DNA of 64,000 nucleotides from Oceanospirillaceae bacterium ASP10-02a (lineage in GTDB: Bacteria > Pseudomonadota > Gammaproteobacteria > Pseudomonadales > Balneatricaceae). Where the stretch lies: NCBI GenBank assembly GCA_905182035.1, contig CAJIZL010000012.1, positions 62,001 through 126,000 on the forward strand, given 5' to 3'. Each line of letters opens with the position of its first letter. Position 1 is the first letter of the stretch. Below the pieces are notes generated by a model. That model was not told where the DNA came from. It saw only the letters and a list, made by a program, of their open reading frames with translations, and did not search any database. A program made the position numbers and the translations under genes. This document shows positions 7,679 to 15,954 of this stretch, piece after piece.

Positions 7679-8977
7679 TTAACCCCAAATGTTTTTGTTC
7701 TTTCTAGTCTCTGGTCCATGCTCTGCTTTGGTGGCTGAGGTATTGCTTGGTGCTCTGTCTTGAGAATGGTATTTAGGCTGGGGTGGTTTGCTTTTTCGGA
7801 CATAATTCAAAATTGAAACAGGCACCACCTTTCTAACCGGAAAGCCGTCAACTTCTTTGCGGTTTATAACGTGGTTTAAACGACTTTCAATGGCACATAG
7901 ATTTTTAAAATCACCCCAGGCTACAAAGGAGATAGCTTCGCCCGCTGCACCTGCACGGCCCGTTCGGCCAATTCGGTGAATGTATTCTTCTGGCTTAAAT
8001 GGCATGTCATAGTTAACCACGCGGCTAAGCTCACCAATGTCTATGCCTCGTGCGGCAACGCCTGTGGCGACTAGATATTTTAGTTTGCCAGATTTAAAAT
8101 CGGCCAGAATCTTCTCGCGAGATGCCTGGCTTTTATCACCATGGATGGCATCGGCTACGATATCACGCTTTGAAAGCTGGTCTACTAGTTTAGCAGCACC
8201 GTGTTTTTTCTCGATAAAAATAAGCGCCTGATCCCATTTTTGGTCGGTAATTAAATGACTAAGCAATGCAGACTTTCTGTCTTTATCTACGGTAATCAGC
8301 CACTGTTCAATATTGGGTGCGGTGGTTGTTTTTGGCGAAATAGACAATTCAACAGCTGTGCTGCTCATTGCACCATCAGAAAACCCATCGACTAGGGCAA
8401 GAACCTCGTCACTCATAGTGGCAGAAAACAATAGGTTCTGACGGGCTTCAGGTAAGCGCTCAATAATTTTGTTGATCTCAGCACCAAAACCCATATCCAC
8501 CATTCTGTCTGCTTCATCTAATACCAGTACTTCAAGTTCATCAAAATACAGTGCACGCTGATGAGCCAAATCAAGTAACCTGCCAGGTGTGGCCACTAAA
8601 ATATCAATGCCCTCGCTTAAGCGCTGCTTTTGTGGCTCCGTGTCAATGCCGCCATAAACAGCCATGGAGCTTAGGGTTAGGTGTTTACTATAGTCAGCAA
8701 CATTGGCAGCTACCTGAACCGCTAATTCCCGTGTAGGGGTAAGGATAAGTGCGCGTATGCGTTTACCACGCAATTGACGCTGTTTGTTAAATATTTCTAA
8801 TATCGGTAGCACAAACGCGGCGGTTTTGCCGGTACCAGTTTGAGCGGTGGCAATGAGGTCTTTGCCAGAAATAATGATGGGAATAGCTTGTTTCTGGATT
8901 GGGGTAGGGGTTGTATAACCTAAGTCTTCAATAGCTTGTACAATAGGTTTACACAATCCAAGGTTTAAAAATGGCAT
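7679..8977 (-). CDS. rhlE: DEAD-box ATP-dependent RNA helicase RhlE-like
   Basis: A DEAD-box helicase of 432 residues. The Q motif is in TTPTPIQKQAIP, Walker A is AQTGTGKT, then PTRELAVQV, TPGRLLDL, the DEAD motif in VLDEADRMVDMGFG, LFSATMS, and the C-terminal helicase motifs VATGVAARGID and HRIGRTGRAG. The short basic tail without an extra RNA-binding domain fits RhlE rather than DeaD or DbpA. It probably remodels rRNA or mRNA structure. It is monocistronic and convergent with sseA. Confidence 0.9.
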   Translation of the reverse strand: MPFLNLGLCKPIVQAIEDLGYTTPTPIQKQAIPIIISGKDLIATAQTGTGKTAAFVLPILEIFNKQRQLRGKRIRALILTPTRELAVQVAANVADYSKHLTLSSMAVYGGIDTEPQKQRLSEGIDILVATPGRLLDLAHQRALYFDELEVLVLDEADRMVDMGFGAEINKIIERLPEARQNLLFSATMSDEVLALVDGFSDGAMSSTAVELSISPKTTTAPNIEQWLITVDKDRKSALLSHLITDQKWDQALIFIEKKHGAAKLVDQLSKRDIVADAIHGDKSQASREKILADFKSGKLKYLVATGVAARGIDIGELSRVVNYDMPFKPEEYIHRIGRTGRAGAAGEAISFVAWGDFKNLCAIESRLNHVINRKEVDGFPVRKVVPVSILNYVRKSKPPQPKYHSQDRAPSNTSATKAEHGPETRKNKNIWG

Positions 8978-9047
8978 AGAGGCCCGGATAGGTCGTCGTA
9001 AAGAGAGTGAGGGCCATTATAGCAGTAAGGGTTTGGGTTGCGGTGCG

Positions 9048-9364
9048 TTGATTATTGCTAATACCCCCCCAACCGCCCTATTTTGCTGTTATTTTTACTT
9101 CTACACGCACAAATGGTGATCATGGATATGATGAAATGGCCAATAGGATGGTTGAGCTAGCAGAACAACAACCTGGCTTTTTGGGGGTGGAAGCAGCAAG
9201 AGCGGATGTTGGTATAACGGTTTCCTACTGGGCAGATCTAGAGTCGATTAAACACTGGAAAGCGAACGCAGAGCACCTAGACGCTCAAAAATCCTGTCAT
9301 AACTACTGGTATAAATGTTTTAAGGTGCTACTTTTCAAAAGTAGAATGGGATTACGGCATATAA
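9048..9364 (+). pseudogene. ABM-family (antibiotic biosynthesis monooxygenase) gene with two frameshifts
   Basis: The central frame encodes an ABM-fold protein: PPYFAVIFTSTRTNGDHGYDE, then MVELAEQQPGFLGVE, ISYWADLES-like VSYWADLESIKHWKANAEHL. Both ends are out of frame. Upstream, TTG 9048 opens a frame reading I-I-A-N-T-P that runs into a C7 tract (9064-9070); removing one C joins it to QPPYFAVIF, giving the usual MxANTPxPPYxAVIF start. Downstream, one extra T in the TTTT tract at 9332-9335 shifts out S-K-V-E-W-D-Y-G and its stop at 9362-9364. With both repaired the protein would be about 104 residues, normal for the family. Two sequencing errors, or slippage-based variation, are alternatives to true decay. 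Confidence 0.7.
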
Positions 9365-9395
9365 CAGGTTTTTTAAAAAGGCGTGTTATATGCCG
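9355..9395. repeat. 41-bp palindrome with 12-bp perfect arms
   Basis: CGGCATATAACA at 9355-9366 is the exact reverse complement of TGTTATATGCCG at 9384-9395, separated by 17 nt containing TTTTTTAAAAA. It covers the last codons of the ABM-family pseudogene. There is no terminal T run, so it is not a standard terminator. Confidence 0.75.
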
Positions 9396-9580
9396 CCTAC
9401 CATAATGACAGACGCCAAAAATACGGTAAAAACAATACCATCTTAATATGGAGACACAATGTTAACTGCAATGCTCAAGTGAATTTGGCCACATCTGAAA
9501 CAGTTAATATTGAGTTTCGATAAGTCACTGTTATCCTAGTTAGCTCCCTTAAAGCTGGCATTTTTGTTCATCTTCACTTA

Positions 9581-9594
9581 TATTGTATACAATA
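9581..9594. promoter_or_regulatory. Palindromic operator candidate upstream of puuE
   Basis: TATTGTATACAATA is a 14-bp perfect palindrome 27 bp upstream of the puuE start, with a partial second copy at 9596-9606 (TATGTACAATA). TTGTATACAA-like sites are typical of FadR/FCD-type GntR regulators, and one is encoded as the last gene of this operon. Binding by that regulator is inference. Confidence 0.6.
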
Positions 9595-9620
9595 TTATGT
9601 ACAATAAAAATGGAAGCTCA

Positions 9621-10562
9621 ATGACCGACGCATATCCTAGAGATCTGATTGGCTATAATGGCCAACCACCCAAAGTAGAATGGCCCAATAAAGCCCGTCT
9701 GGCTTTGTCTTTTGTACTCAATTATGAAGAAGGTAGTGAACGTTGTGTATTGCATGGTGATAGCGAGTCTGAAGCGTTTTTATCTGAAATTATTGGTGTG
9801 CAGCCCTACCAGGGAGTGCGCCACCCTAGCATGGAATCTATTTACGAATACGGCAGCCGTGCAGGTGTATGGCGTATTTTAGATCTGTTCAAAAAACACG
9901 ATATACCCCTTACCATTTTTGCTGTTGCTATGGCGGCTCAACGCCACCCGGCAGTAGTGCAAGAAATGCATTCACGTGGCCATGAAATTTGTAGCCATGG
10001 TTTACGCTGGATCGATTACCAATACATGGACCTTGAGCTAGAACGAAAGCACATGCTTGAGGCTATTAACATCCTCACCCAAGTTACTGGCGAACGTCCT
10101 TTAGGTTGGTACACAGGGCGCAATAGTCCCAATACCCGAGACCTAGTAATGGAAGAGGGTGGTTTTGCTTACGATTCTGATGATTATAGTGATGACCTGC
10201 CTTTTTGGAGCCGCGGTACCAGCGGTGAAGGTAAGCCTCATTTGGTAATTCCTTATACCTTAGACACTAATGACATGCGTTTTGCTACACCCCAAGGCTT
10301 CCATACCAGTGAACAGTTCTTCCAATATCTGAAAGATGCTTTTGATGTACTTTACGAAGAGGGTGCCACGGCACCTAAAATGTTATCTATTGGTATGCAT
10401 TGTCGTTTGTTGGGCCGCCCAGCAAGGCTTAAGGGCATTCAACGCTTTTTAGAGTATGTGGGTCAGTTTGACGATGTTTGGTGTGCACGGCGCATTGATA
10501 TCGCACGTCATTGGCAGCAGTATCATCCAGCGTCTGATAGTGCCGCTAAAATTAAAGTGTAA
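9621..10562 (+). CDS. puuE: Allantoinase PuuE (polysaccharide-deacetylase-like)
   Basis: Cofactor-type allantoinase of the PuuE family, a relative of polysaccharide deacetylases that opens the allantoin ring to allantoate. Its 313 residues start MTDAYPRDLIGYNGQPP. Conserved parts are LNYEEGSERCVLHGD, YEYGSRAGVWRIL, GHEICSHGLRWIDYQ and GWYTGRNSPNTRDL. The open frame reaches back to 9564, but ATG 9621 matches the family start and follows a GGAAG. It is the first gene of the purine-degradation operon and lies just after a palindromic operator candidate. Confidence 0.95.
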   Translation: MTDAYPRDLIGYNGQPPKVEWPNKARLALSFVLNYEEGSERCVLHGDSESEAFLSEIIGVQPYQGVRHPSMESIYEYGSRAGVWRILDLFKKHDIPLTIFAVAMAAQRHPAVVQEMHSRGHEICSHGLRWIDYQYMDLELERKHMLEAINILTQVTGERPLGWYTGRNSPNTRDLVMEEGGFAYDSDDYSDDLPFWSRGTSGEGKPHLVIPYTLDTNDMRFATPQGFHTSEQFFQYLKDAFDVLYEEGATAPKMLSIGMHCRLLGRPARLKGIQRFLEYVGQFDDVWCARRIDIARHWQQYHPASDSAAKIKV

Positions 10563-10569
10563 AACTAAC

Positions 10570-11085
10570 ATGAGATTATTATCCACCTGTACGCCTAGCC
10601 AAATGACTCGAAAGGACTTTGTTGAGCACTTTAAAGACCTTTATGAGCATTCGCCTTGGGTTGCTGAAGAGGTGTTTGATTTAGGGTTGCCTGCGAATTT
10701 AAATGATGCCGACGCACTTTTAGCGGTATTTCAACAGATTATGTTGGGAGCGACTAAGCACCAACAGCTAGCGCTGATTTGTGCTCATCCAGATTTAGCT
10801 GGCAAAGCCGCTATTCGTGGCGACCTTACCGCTGCGTCTACTTCTGAACAGGCTGGTGCTGGTATTAGCGAATGCACTGCAGCAGAGTTTGCCCGTTTTA
10901 CGCAATTAAATGAAGCGTATAAAACCAAGTTTGATTTTCCCTTTATTAAGGCCGTGAAAGGTAGTGATAGGCATCAAATTTTAGGGGCATTTGAAACACG
11001 TATTCATCACGTTGCAGACGTTGAATTTGCTCAAGCGCTAACTGAAATTAACAAAATCGCCAGCTTTCGCATGGCCGATATGTAA
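10570..11085 (+). CDS. uraD: OHCU decarboxylase
   Basis: 2-oxo-4-hydroxy-4-carboxy-5-ureidoimidazoline decarboxylase, which converts OHCU from the urate pathway to S-allantoin. The 171-residue protein has the catalytic histidine H73 in CAHPDLAGKAA, then ATSTSEQAGAGI-like AASTSEQAGAG and the C-terminal NEAYKTKFDFPF and FETRI segments. ATG 10570 lies 7 nt after the puuE stop; an earlier in-frame start inside puuE is not needed. It works between uraH and puuE in the pathway. Confidence 0.95.
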   Translation: MRLLSTCTPSQMTRKDFVEHFKDLYEHSPWVAEEVFDLGLPANLNDADALLAVFQQIMLGATKHQQLALICAHPDLAGKAAIRGDLTAASTSEQAGAGISECTAAEFARFTQLNEAYKTKFDFPFIKAVKGSDRHQILGAFETRIHHVADVEFAQALTEINKIASFRMADM

Positions 11086-11110
11086 TCTGTATTTATTAAT
11101 AGGACACACC

Positions 11111-12127
11111 ATGACTGACCAACAACGACCGAATAACCCCTACGCTCGTATGACTAATTTGGCCGACGCACGCATAGGTGCTGAGGCTATTCATTGTACA
11201 GATGATTTTTTCGCCGAAATGAGCCGTATGCTACAAAGCCACGATCCTGTGTGGAAAGAAGGGGTTTATGACGATAATGGCAAGTGGATGGATGGCTGGG
11301 AATCTCGCCGTAAGCGCCAACAAGGCCACGACCATTGCACCGTGCGTTTAGGTTTGCCGGGCCGTATCCGTGGTCTTAACATTGATACCAGCTTCTTTAC
11401 CGGTAACTATGCACCTAGCGTGTCTCTGGAAGCGTGTTACATGGCAGAAGGTGACCCAACAGATGATACTAAGTGGCAACAAGTACTGCCTGCGTTAAAC
11501 CTTCAAGGTGACAGCCACCATATTGAAGCCATTAACTGTGATGAAGTATTCAGCCATGTGCGCTTCCATATGTACCCGGACGGTGGTGTTGCCCGTTTGC
11601 GCATTTATGGTGAGGTGGTTAAAGATTGGGCAGAAGAAGCCAATAATTTAGTTGATCTTGCGGCCATGGGTAACGGAGGACGTGCGTTGCTGTGCAGCAA
11701 TGAACACTTTGGCACTATGGATAATATTTTAGCCCCGGGCCGTGGCATTAACATGGGTGATGGCTGGGAAACCGCTCGCCGTCGTATTCCAGGCTTTGAT
11801 TGGGTGATAATTGCTCTAGGTCACGCGGGTGCTGTGAGTGAAATTGAAGTCGACACCGCACACTTTAAGGGCAACTTTCCAGATTCTTGCTCTATTCAAG
11901 CAGCCTTTGTAGAAGGTGGTAGTGATGAACAAATGGCAGCCCAAAGCCTATACTGGCCTGAACTATTACCATCTCAAAAGCTAAGCATGCACCACATACA
12001 TGGTTACACCAATGAGGTGGCGAAACTTGGCCCTGTAACCCACGTGCGTTTGAATATTTTCCCAGATGGTGGTGTTTCTCGACTGCGTATTAAAGGCCAT
12101 ATCGTAGCTGAAGGAAAAACATCCTAA
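11111..12127 (+). CDS. alc: Allantoicase
   Basis: Allantoate amidinohydrolase (allantoicase), which hydrolyses allantoate to urea and ureidoglycolate. Its 338 residues contain the two tandem jelly-roll repeats of the family: the first with GHDHCTVRLGLPGRIRGL and FTGNYAPS, the second with WVIIALGHAGAVSEIEVDT and FKGNFPDSCS. Each repeat ends with a matching block, HVRFHMYPDGGVARLRI and HVRLNIFPDGGVSRLRI. The upstream spacing is 25 nt and it overlaps allA by 1 nt (TAATG), which implies coupling. The choice of allantoicase makes urea rather than ammonia the product here. Confidence 0.95.
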   Translation: MTDQQRPNNPYARMTNLADARIGAEAIHCTDDFFAEMSRMLQSHDPVWKEGVYDDNGKWMDGWESRRKRQQGHDHCTVRLGLPGRIRGLNIDTSFFTGNYAPSVSLEACYMAEGDPTDDTKWQQVLPALNLQGDSHHIEAINCDEVFSHVRFHMYPDGGVARLRIYGEVVKDWAEEANNLVDLAAMGNGGRALLCSNEHFGTMDNILAPGRGINMGDGWETARRRIPGFDWVIIALGHAGAVSEIEVDTAHFKGNFPDSCSIQAAFVEGGSDEQMAAQSLYWPELLPSQKLSMHHIHGYTNEVAKLGPVTHVRLNIFPDGGVSRLRIKGHIVAEGKTS

Positions 12128-12660
12128 TGGCTGCGTCGATTATAATTGAGGCCTTAACAGCAGAAGCCTTTGCTGATTTTGGCGACGTGATAGAGGCCCA
12201 TGAGGGCGATGGATTTGGCATTAACCAAGGTTATACTTGGCGTCACCATAAGTTGGCTACCGTGAAAACGGATCAACCTAAAGATGATGCGATTATTAGC
12301 ATATTTAGCAGTAAAAGCAGGCCTGCACCTATTGCCATTACCATGATGGAGCGTCATCCATTAGGTAGCCAAGCTTTTATGCCGTTGACCGCAACGCCAT
12401 TTTTAGTAGTGGTTGCCAAAGCAGGACCAGAACCAAAATTAGCCGATATTAGAGCCTTTGTATCTAATGGTAAGCAGGGCGTCAACTACAGTACTGGCGT
12501 ATGGCACCACCCGTTATTGATCTTAGCCCCAGAACAAAACTTTTTGGTGGTAGATAGAGCAGGGGAAGGCAATAACCTCAATGAGGTAATGTTTAATGAA
12601 GACCAGTGTGGCCAGCTAGACGTGACTGATCTTATTAATGATTTAAGCCGCTTAAGCTAA
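12127..12660 (+). CDS. allA: Ureidoglycolate lyase
   Basis: Ureidoglycolate lyase of the AllA family (177 residues), which splits ureidoglycolate into glyoxylate and urea. Visible family features are an N-terminal FGDVIEAHEGD segment, FSSKSRP, MMERHPLGSQAFMPL with the metal-site histidine and glutamate region, and GVNYSTGVWHHPLL near residue 120. Its start codon shares one base with the alc stop. It completes the route from urate to glyoxylate within a single operon. Confidence 0.94.
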   Translation: MAASIIIEALTAEAFADFGDVIEAHEGDGFGINQGYTWRHHKLATVKTDQPKDDAIISIFSSKSRPAPIAITMMERHPLGSQAFMPLTATPFLVVVAKAGPEPKLADIRAFVSNGKQGVNYSTGVWHHPLLILAPEQNFLVVDRAGEGNNLNEVMFNEDQCGQLDVTDLINDLSRLS

Positions 12661-12688
12661 CAATAGTAATTAACAATAGAGAATAATT

Positions 12689-13897
12689 ATGGAAGCTCAT
12701 TTATTAGAGTGGTTGAACTTAACCATCCGTTGGGTGCATGTGATTGTGGGTATTGCTTGGATCGGTGCTTCTTTCTATTTTGTTTGGTTAGAGAATAACC
12801 TAGACCGCCAAGTGAAGAACCAAGAATTAGCCGGTGAGTTATGGGCCATTCATGGCGGTGGTATTTATCACCTGCAAAAGTACAAGTTAGCCCCAACCAC
12901 CATGCCCAAACAGTTACATTGGTTTAAGTGGGAAGCCTACAGCACATGGATTTCTGGGGTGCTTCTTTTAATCACTGTGTATTATCTTAATGCTGCCACT
13001 TATTTGATTTTGCCAGGCTCTCCTGTAGCTCCTGCAGCAGGTGTAGCCATTGGGCTAGGTAGCTTGATGATTGGGTGGTTTGTTTACGATCTGTTGTGTA
13101 AGAGCTCATTGCGCCACCAGCCAATTTTGTTAGGGTTGGCATTGATGCTTTTCTTAGTTCTTTTATCGTGGGGCTTTAGCCAATTTATGACGGGACGTGC
13201 GGCTTACCTGCACGTAGGCGCTGTGATAGGTACCATGATGGTGGGTAACGTATTTTTTATAATTATGCCTGCTCAGAGAAACTTAGTAGGTGCCGTAGAA
13301 GCGGGCACTGAACCAGATCCAGCCTTGCCTAAGAACGGTTTGCTGCGTTCACGACATAATAACTATCTCACCTTGCCAGTAATCTTTATTATGATCAGTA
13401 GCCATTTCCCAAGTACTTATGGGCACGAGTGGAACTGGGTGATCTTGTTAGGCTTATCCCTTGTGAGTGTAGCTGTTCGTCATTACTTTAATACCCGCCA
13501 TAATGGCCAGCAGTTTGTTTGGGCGTTGCCTGCAGCGGTATTAGCCTTATTGGTGATGGCTTATGTAACGGTACCGCATATTCCAGGTGCTAGTGCTAAA
13601 AGCACCGCCGGTGAAGGAACTGAAGTTGTTGCCAGTGTAACGCCAGAACAAGCTCACGCTATTGTGGCGACACATTGCGCTTCTTGCCACTCAGCTTCAC
13701 CTTCCCATGCAGCTTTTTCTACAGCACCTGCGGGTTTGATGTTTGACTCAATTGAGCAAATTAAGCGCCATAAAGATCGTATTTATTTACAATCTGTAGC
13801 CAGTTATATCATGCCATTGGGCAACAGCACAGGCATGACTCAAGACGAGCGTGATCAGCTAGGTCGTTGGATTGCAGATGGTGCGAACATAAAATAA
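12689..13897 (+). CDS. puuD: Membrane urate hydroxylase PuuD with cytochrome c domain
   Basis: Integral-membrane urate oxidase of the PuuD type (402 residues), which oxidises urate to 5-hydroxyisourate and passes electrons to the respiratory chain rather than making peroxide. It has about seven or eight transmembrane helices in residues 10-300, beginning WVHVIVGIAWIGASFYF. The C-terminal periplasmic cytochrome c domain has CASCH (C330, C333, H334) and a likely distal Met in YIMPLGN (M375). It sits between allA and uraH. No soluble uricase (uaZ/hpxO type) is nearby, so this enzyme should be the urate-consuming step. Confidence 0.95.
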   Translation: MEAHLLEWLNLTIRWVHVIVGIAWIGASFYFVWLENNLDRQVKNQELAGELWAIHGGGIYHLQKYKLAPTTMPKQLHWFKWEAYSTWISGVLLLITVYYLNAATYLILPGSPVAPAAGVAIGLGSLMIGWFVYDLLCKSSLRHQPILLGLALMLFLVLLSWGFSQFMTGRAAYLHVGAVIGTMMVGNVFFIIMPAQRNLVGAVEAGTEPDPALPKNGLLRSRHNNYLTLPVIFIMISSHFPSTYGHEWNWVILLGLSLVSVAVRHYFNTRHNGQQFVWALPAAVLALLVMAYVTVPHIPGASAKSTAGEGTEVVASVTPEQAHAIVATHCASCHSASPSHAAFSTAPAGLMFDSIEQIKRHKDRIYLQSVASYIMPLGNSTGMTQDERDQLGRWIADGANIK

Positions 13898-13908
13898 GGA
13901 TTGATGTC

Positions 13909-14262
13909 ATGGGATTTTTAACTACACATGTATTAGATACGGCCCAGGGTGTGCCTGGTAGTAACATGTCTGTAAGCCTTTATCGGATTTTGGATGACCA
14001 GCGCCAATTGTTAAGCCAGCAAATGACCAATAGCGATGGCCGCTGCGATGGGCCTTTGTTACAGGATGAATCTTTCTCCATAGGTCTATACGAACTTGAG
14101 TTTGGTGTTGAAGCTTATTTTAAGCAAGCTAATGTTGTGCAGCCAAGCCCAGCATTTTTGAGTGAGGTTACTCTGCGCTTTGGCATTGCTGAAGCAGGCG
14201 AACATTACCATGTGCCATTGCTGGTTTCGCCATACAGTTATTCCACTTATCGAGGTAGTTAA
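13909..14262 (+). CDS. uraH: 5-Hydroxyisourate hydrolase
   Basis: Transthyretin-like HIU hydrolase, which turns 5-hydroxyisourate into OHCU. At 117 residues it matches the family length. The start MGFLTTHVLDTAQGVPGS carries the catalytic histidine in THVLDTA. The protein ends with the canonical tetrapeptide YRGS, after HYHVPLLVSPYSYSTY. ATG 13909 is preferred over an earlier in-frame codon inside puuD. It lies 11 nt after puuD, and the gntR gene starts 4 nt after its stop. Confidence 0.97.
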   Translation: MGFLTTHVLDTAQGVPGSNMSVSLYRILDDQRQLLSQQMTNSDGRCDGPLLQDESFSIGLYELEFGVEAYFKQANVVQPSPAFLSEVTLRFGIAEAGEHYHVPLLVSPYSYSTYRGS

Positions 14263-14266
14263 CCTA

Positions 14267-14959
14267 GTGTCTTTATCTTTGGCTAAGCAAGATGCTCCAA
14301 TGGATGCCTACCGACAGTTGTTCGATGGCATTCTGTCCCAGCGCCTTGCGCCTGGTACCAAGCTTAATGAAGTGGAATTAACGTTGTTGTTTAATGTAAG
14401 CCGCACTCTTATTAGGCAAGCATTACAACGTTTGCAGCTGGAGCAAGTAGTAGAAATTCATAAGAATCGAGGTGCCTTTGTTGCCGCACCAACGCCTGAT
14501 TTAGCTGAACAAATTTTGTTAGCTCGGCACACCATTGAACTAGCCGTTGTGAGGTTGGCATGCCAGCGCTGTAAGTTGGCCGATGTGCAGCAATTGCAGC
14601 ACATGATAGACCTAGAACAAAGTGCCATTGACCAAGGTGATATGGCCACGGCGTTGCGGCGTTCTGGAGAGTTTCACTTACAGCTAGCTATTGTAGCGGG
14701 TAACCAGCCTTTTGTTCATGCGTTACGCGGGTTAATTTCTCAGACATCCCTCATTATCACAATGTACAACCATGGTGGTGGTAATGCCTGTGCTAGGGAT
14801 GAACATAGCCACTTGCTAGAAGCCGTAAGATTAGGTGACGAAGCACAAGGCCAGACGTTAATGGCCCACCATTTGGGCCACATAGCAGAAGGTTGTGATT
14901 TTACCCAAAGCCCTCAGGTGGCGAATTTAAAAGGGGCGTTTGCTCACCTTAGTTCCTAA
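14267..14959 (+). CDS. GntR/FCD-family transcriptional regulator
   Basis: A FadR-subfamily regulator of about 230 residues. The winged helix occupies residues 10-75 (LFDGILSQRLAPGTKLNEVEL, then VSRTLIRQALQRL), and the FCD effector domain fills 85-215 with the metal-binding pattern E-F-H-LQLA (residues near 130) and EHSHLLEAV. GTG 14267 follows uraH by 4 nt and has GAGG at 14252-14255. The longer open frame reading into uraH is unlikely. As the last gene of the urate operon it is probably the local regulator, likely sensing a pathway intermediate and binding the palindrome at 9581. Effector and sign of control are not visible. Confidence 0.88.
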   Translation: MSLSLAKQDAPMDAYRQLFDGILSQRLAPGTKLNEVELTLLFNVSRTLIRQALQRLQLEQVVEIHKNRGAFVAAPTPDLAEQILLARHTIELAVVRLACQRCKLADVQQLQHMIDLEQSAIDQGDMATALRRSGEFHLQLAIVAGNQPFVHALRGLISQTSLIITMYNHGGGNACARDEHSHLLEAVRLGDEAQGQTLMAHHLGHIAEGCDFTQSPQVANLKGAFAHLSS

Positions 14960-14966
14960 TAAAGTG

Positions 14967-15782
14967 CTATTTAGAAGGTTCCAGTTCTAACACATGGCCA
15001 TAACGGGAGAGGGTTTGTTCGTTAATGGCATAAATAGAATCCAAAAGGTTCATGTGCATACTGCCTGGGCCTAAGGATTTGTTTGCGGCTAGTTCTGCCG
15101 CTACACCCATGGTTAGTAATGCCTGAACTGCAGCATCAAATGCATCATGGTCTACGGCCATAAAGCACGCCATAAATGCTGTAGTAGCGCACCCCATGGC
15201 TGAGATGCGGGTTTGCATTTCGTGGCCATTGGCGATCATGATGGTTTTTACACCATTGGTTACTAAATCTGTTTCGCCTGTTTGGGCCACTACACAGCCT
15301 TGTTGTAAGGCTAGTTCCTGAGCGGCCATAGGGCTGGATGAACCAGCCAGAGCCTTAATTTCCATAGCATTAGCGCGAATCACGTGGGGCCTAAAGTGCA
15401 ACAGTTCCATGGCGTAGGCGCAGCGTTTCTTTGAGGCGTGGACCGAAACTGGGTCTAAAACCCAAGGTTTTGAATAATCATTGGCTGCTTGAATAGCGGG
15501 GCGGATGGCAGCCTTGCGGTTGCTATCAAGTGTGCCTATGTTCACTACAAGACTATTAGTAACCGATACCAATTCGGTAATTTCTTCTACCCCTATGGTG
15601 AAACATGAGCCAGCACCCACGGCTAATATGACGTCTGAGGAAATGTCTTGTGCCACCGTGCTAGTAATGCAGTGTACTCTTGACCGCTTGCGGCTCAATG
15701 CAGAAAGTGCTTCTGCCGCGCCTTTGGCGTAATGAGTGGTGAGCTGATTTTGGCGGGCACTCGTCGACAAGCTGTTGGGCAT
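14967..15782 (-). CDS. thiM: Hydroxyethylthiazole kinase
   Basis: Hydroxyethylthiazole kinase of the ribokinase fold (271 residues), which phosphorylates thiazole alcohol for thiamine salvage. Diagnostic parts are VHCITSTVAQDISSDVILAVGA at residues 36-57 (quoted in part: HCITSTVAQDI), LVVNIGTLDSNR, PWVLDPVSVHASKKR and VIRANAMEI, followed by a GCVVAQTGETDLV strand and the catalytic MGCATTAF motif replacing the usual GCGC. No thiE or thiD lies next to it. No TPP riboswitch could be recognised upstream. It is convergent with the gntR gene. Confidence 0.88.
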   Translation of the reverse strand: MPNSLSTSARQNQLTTHYAKGAAEALSALSRKRSRVHCITSTVAQDISSDVILAVGAGSCFTIGVEEITELVSVTNSLVVNIGTLDSNRKAAIRPAIQAANDYSKPWVLDPVSVHASKKRCAYAMELLHFRPHVIRANAMEIKALAGSSSPMAAQELALQQGCVVAQTGETDLVTNGVKTIMIANGHEMQTRISAMGCATTAFMACFMAVDHDAFDAAVQALLTMGVAAELAANKSLGPGSMHMNLLDSIYAINEQTLSRYGHVLELEPSK

Positions 15783-15954
15783 GGTGTTTCCTTGTTTGAA
15801 GTCGGGTATAGCAAAAGTACAAACTATAGCTATTCTCGCACATGCGCTTTGGTCAGGAAACAGTAGGGTGGTTAAATTGTATGGGATAAATCATGCTTTT
15901 TTATCAAACTAAGGCTATGATTAATCTTTCATATTTATCTATAAGGGTTTGTTT

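Noticed and set aside
9459-9482. Seven-codon frame (MLTAMLK) with a GGAG upstream, between the ABM pseudogene and puuE
   Set aside because: Too short and not linked to a recognisable attenuator structure.
15783-15954. TPP riboswitch upstream of thiM
   Set aside because: No THI-box core (CUGAGA, ACCUGA-like) was seen on the minus strand.
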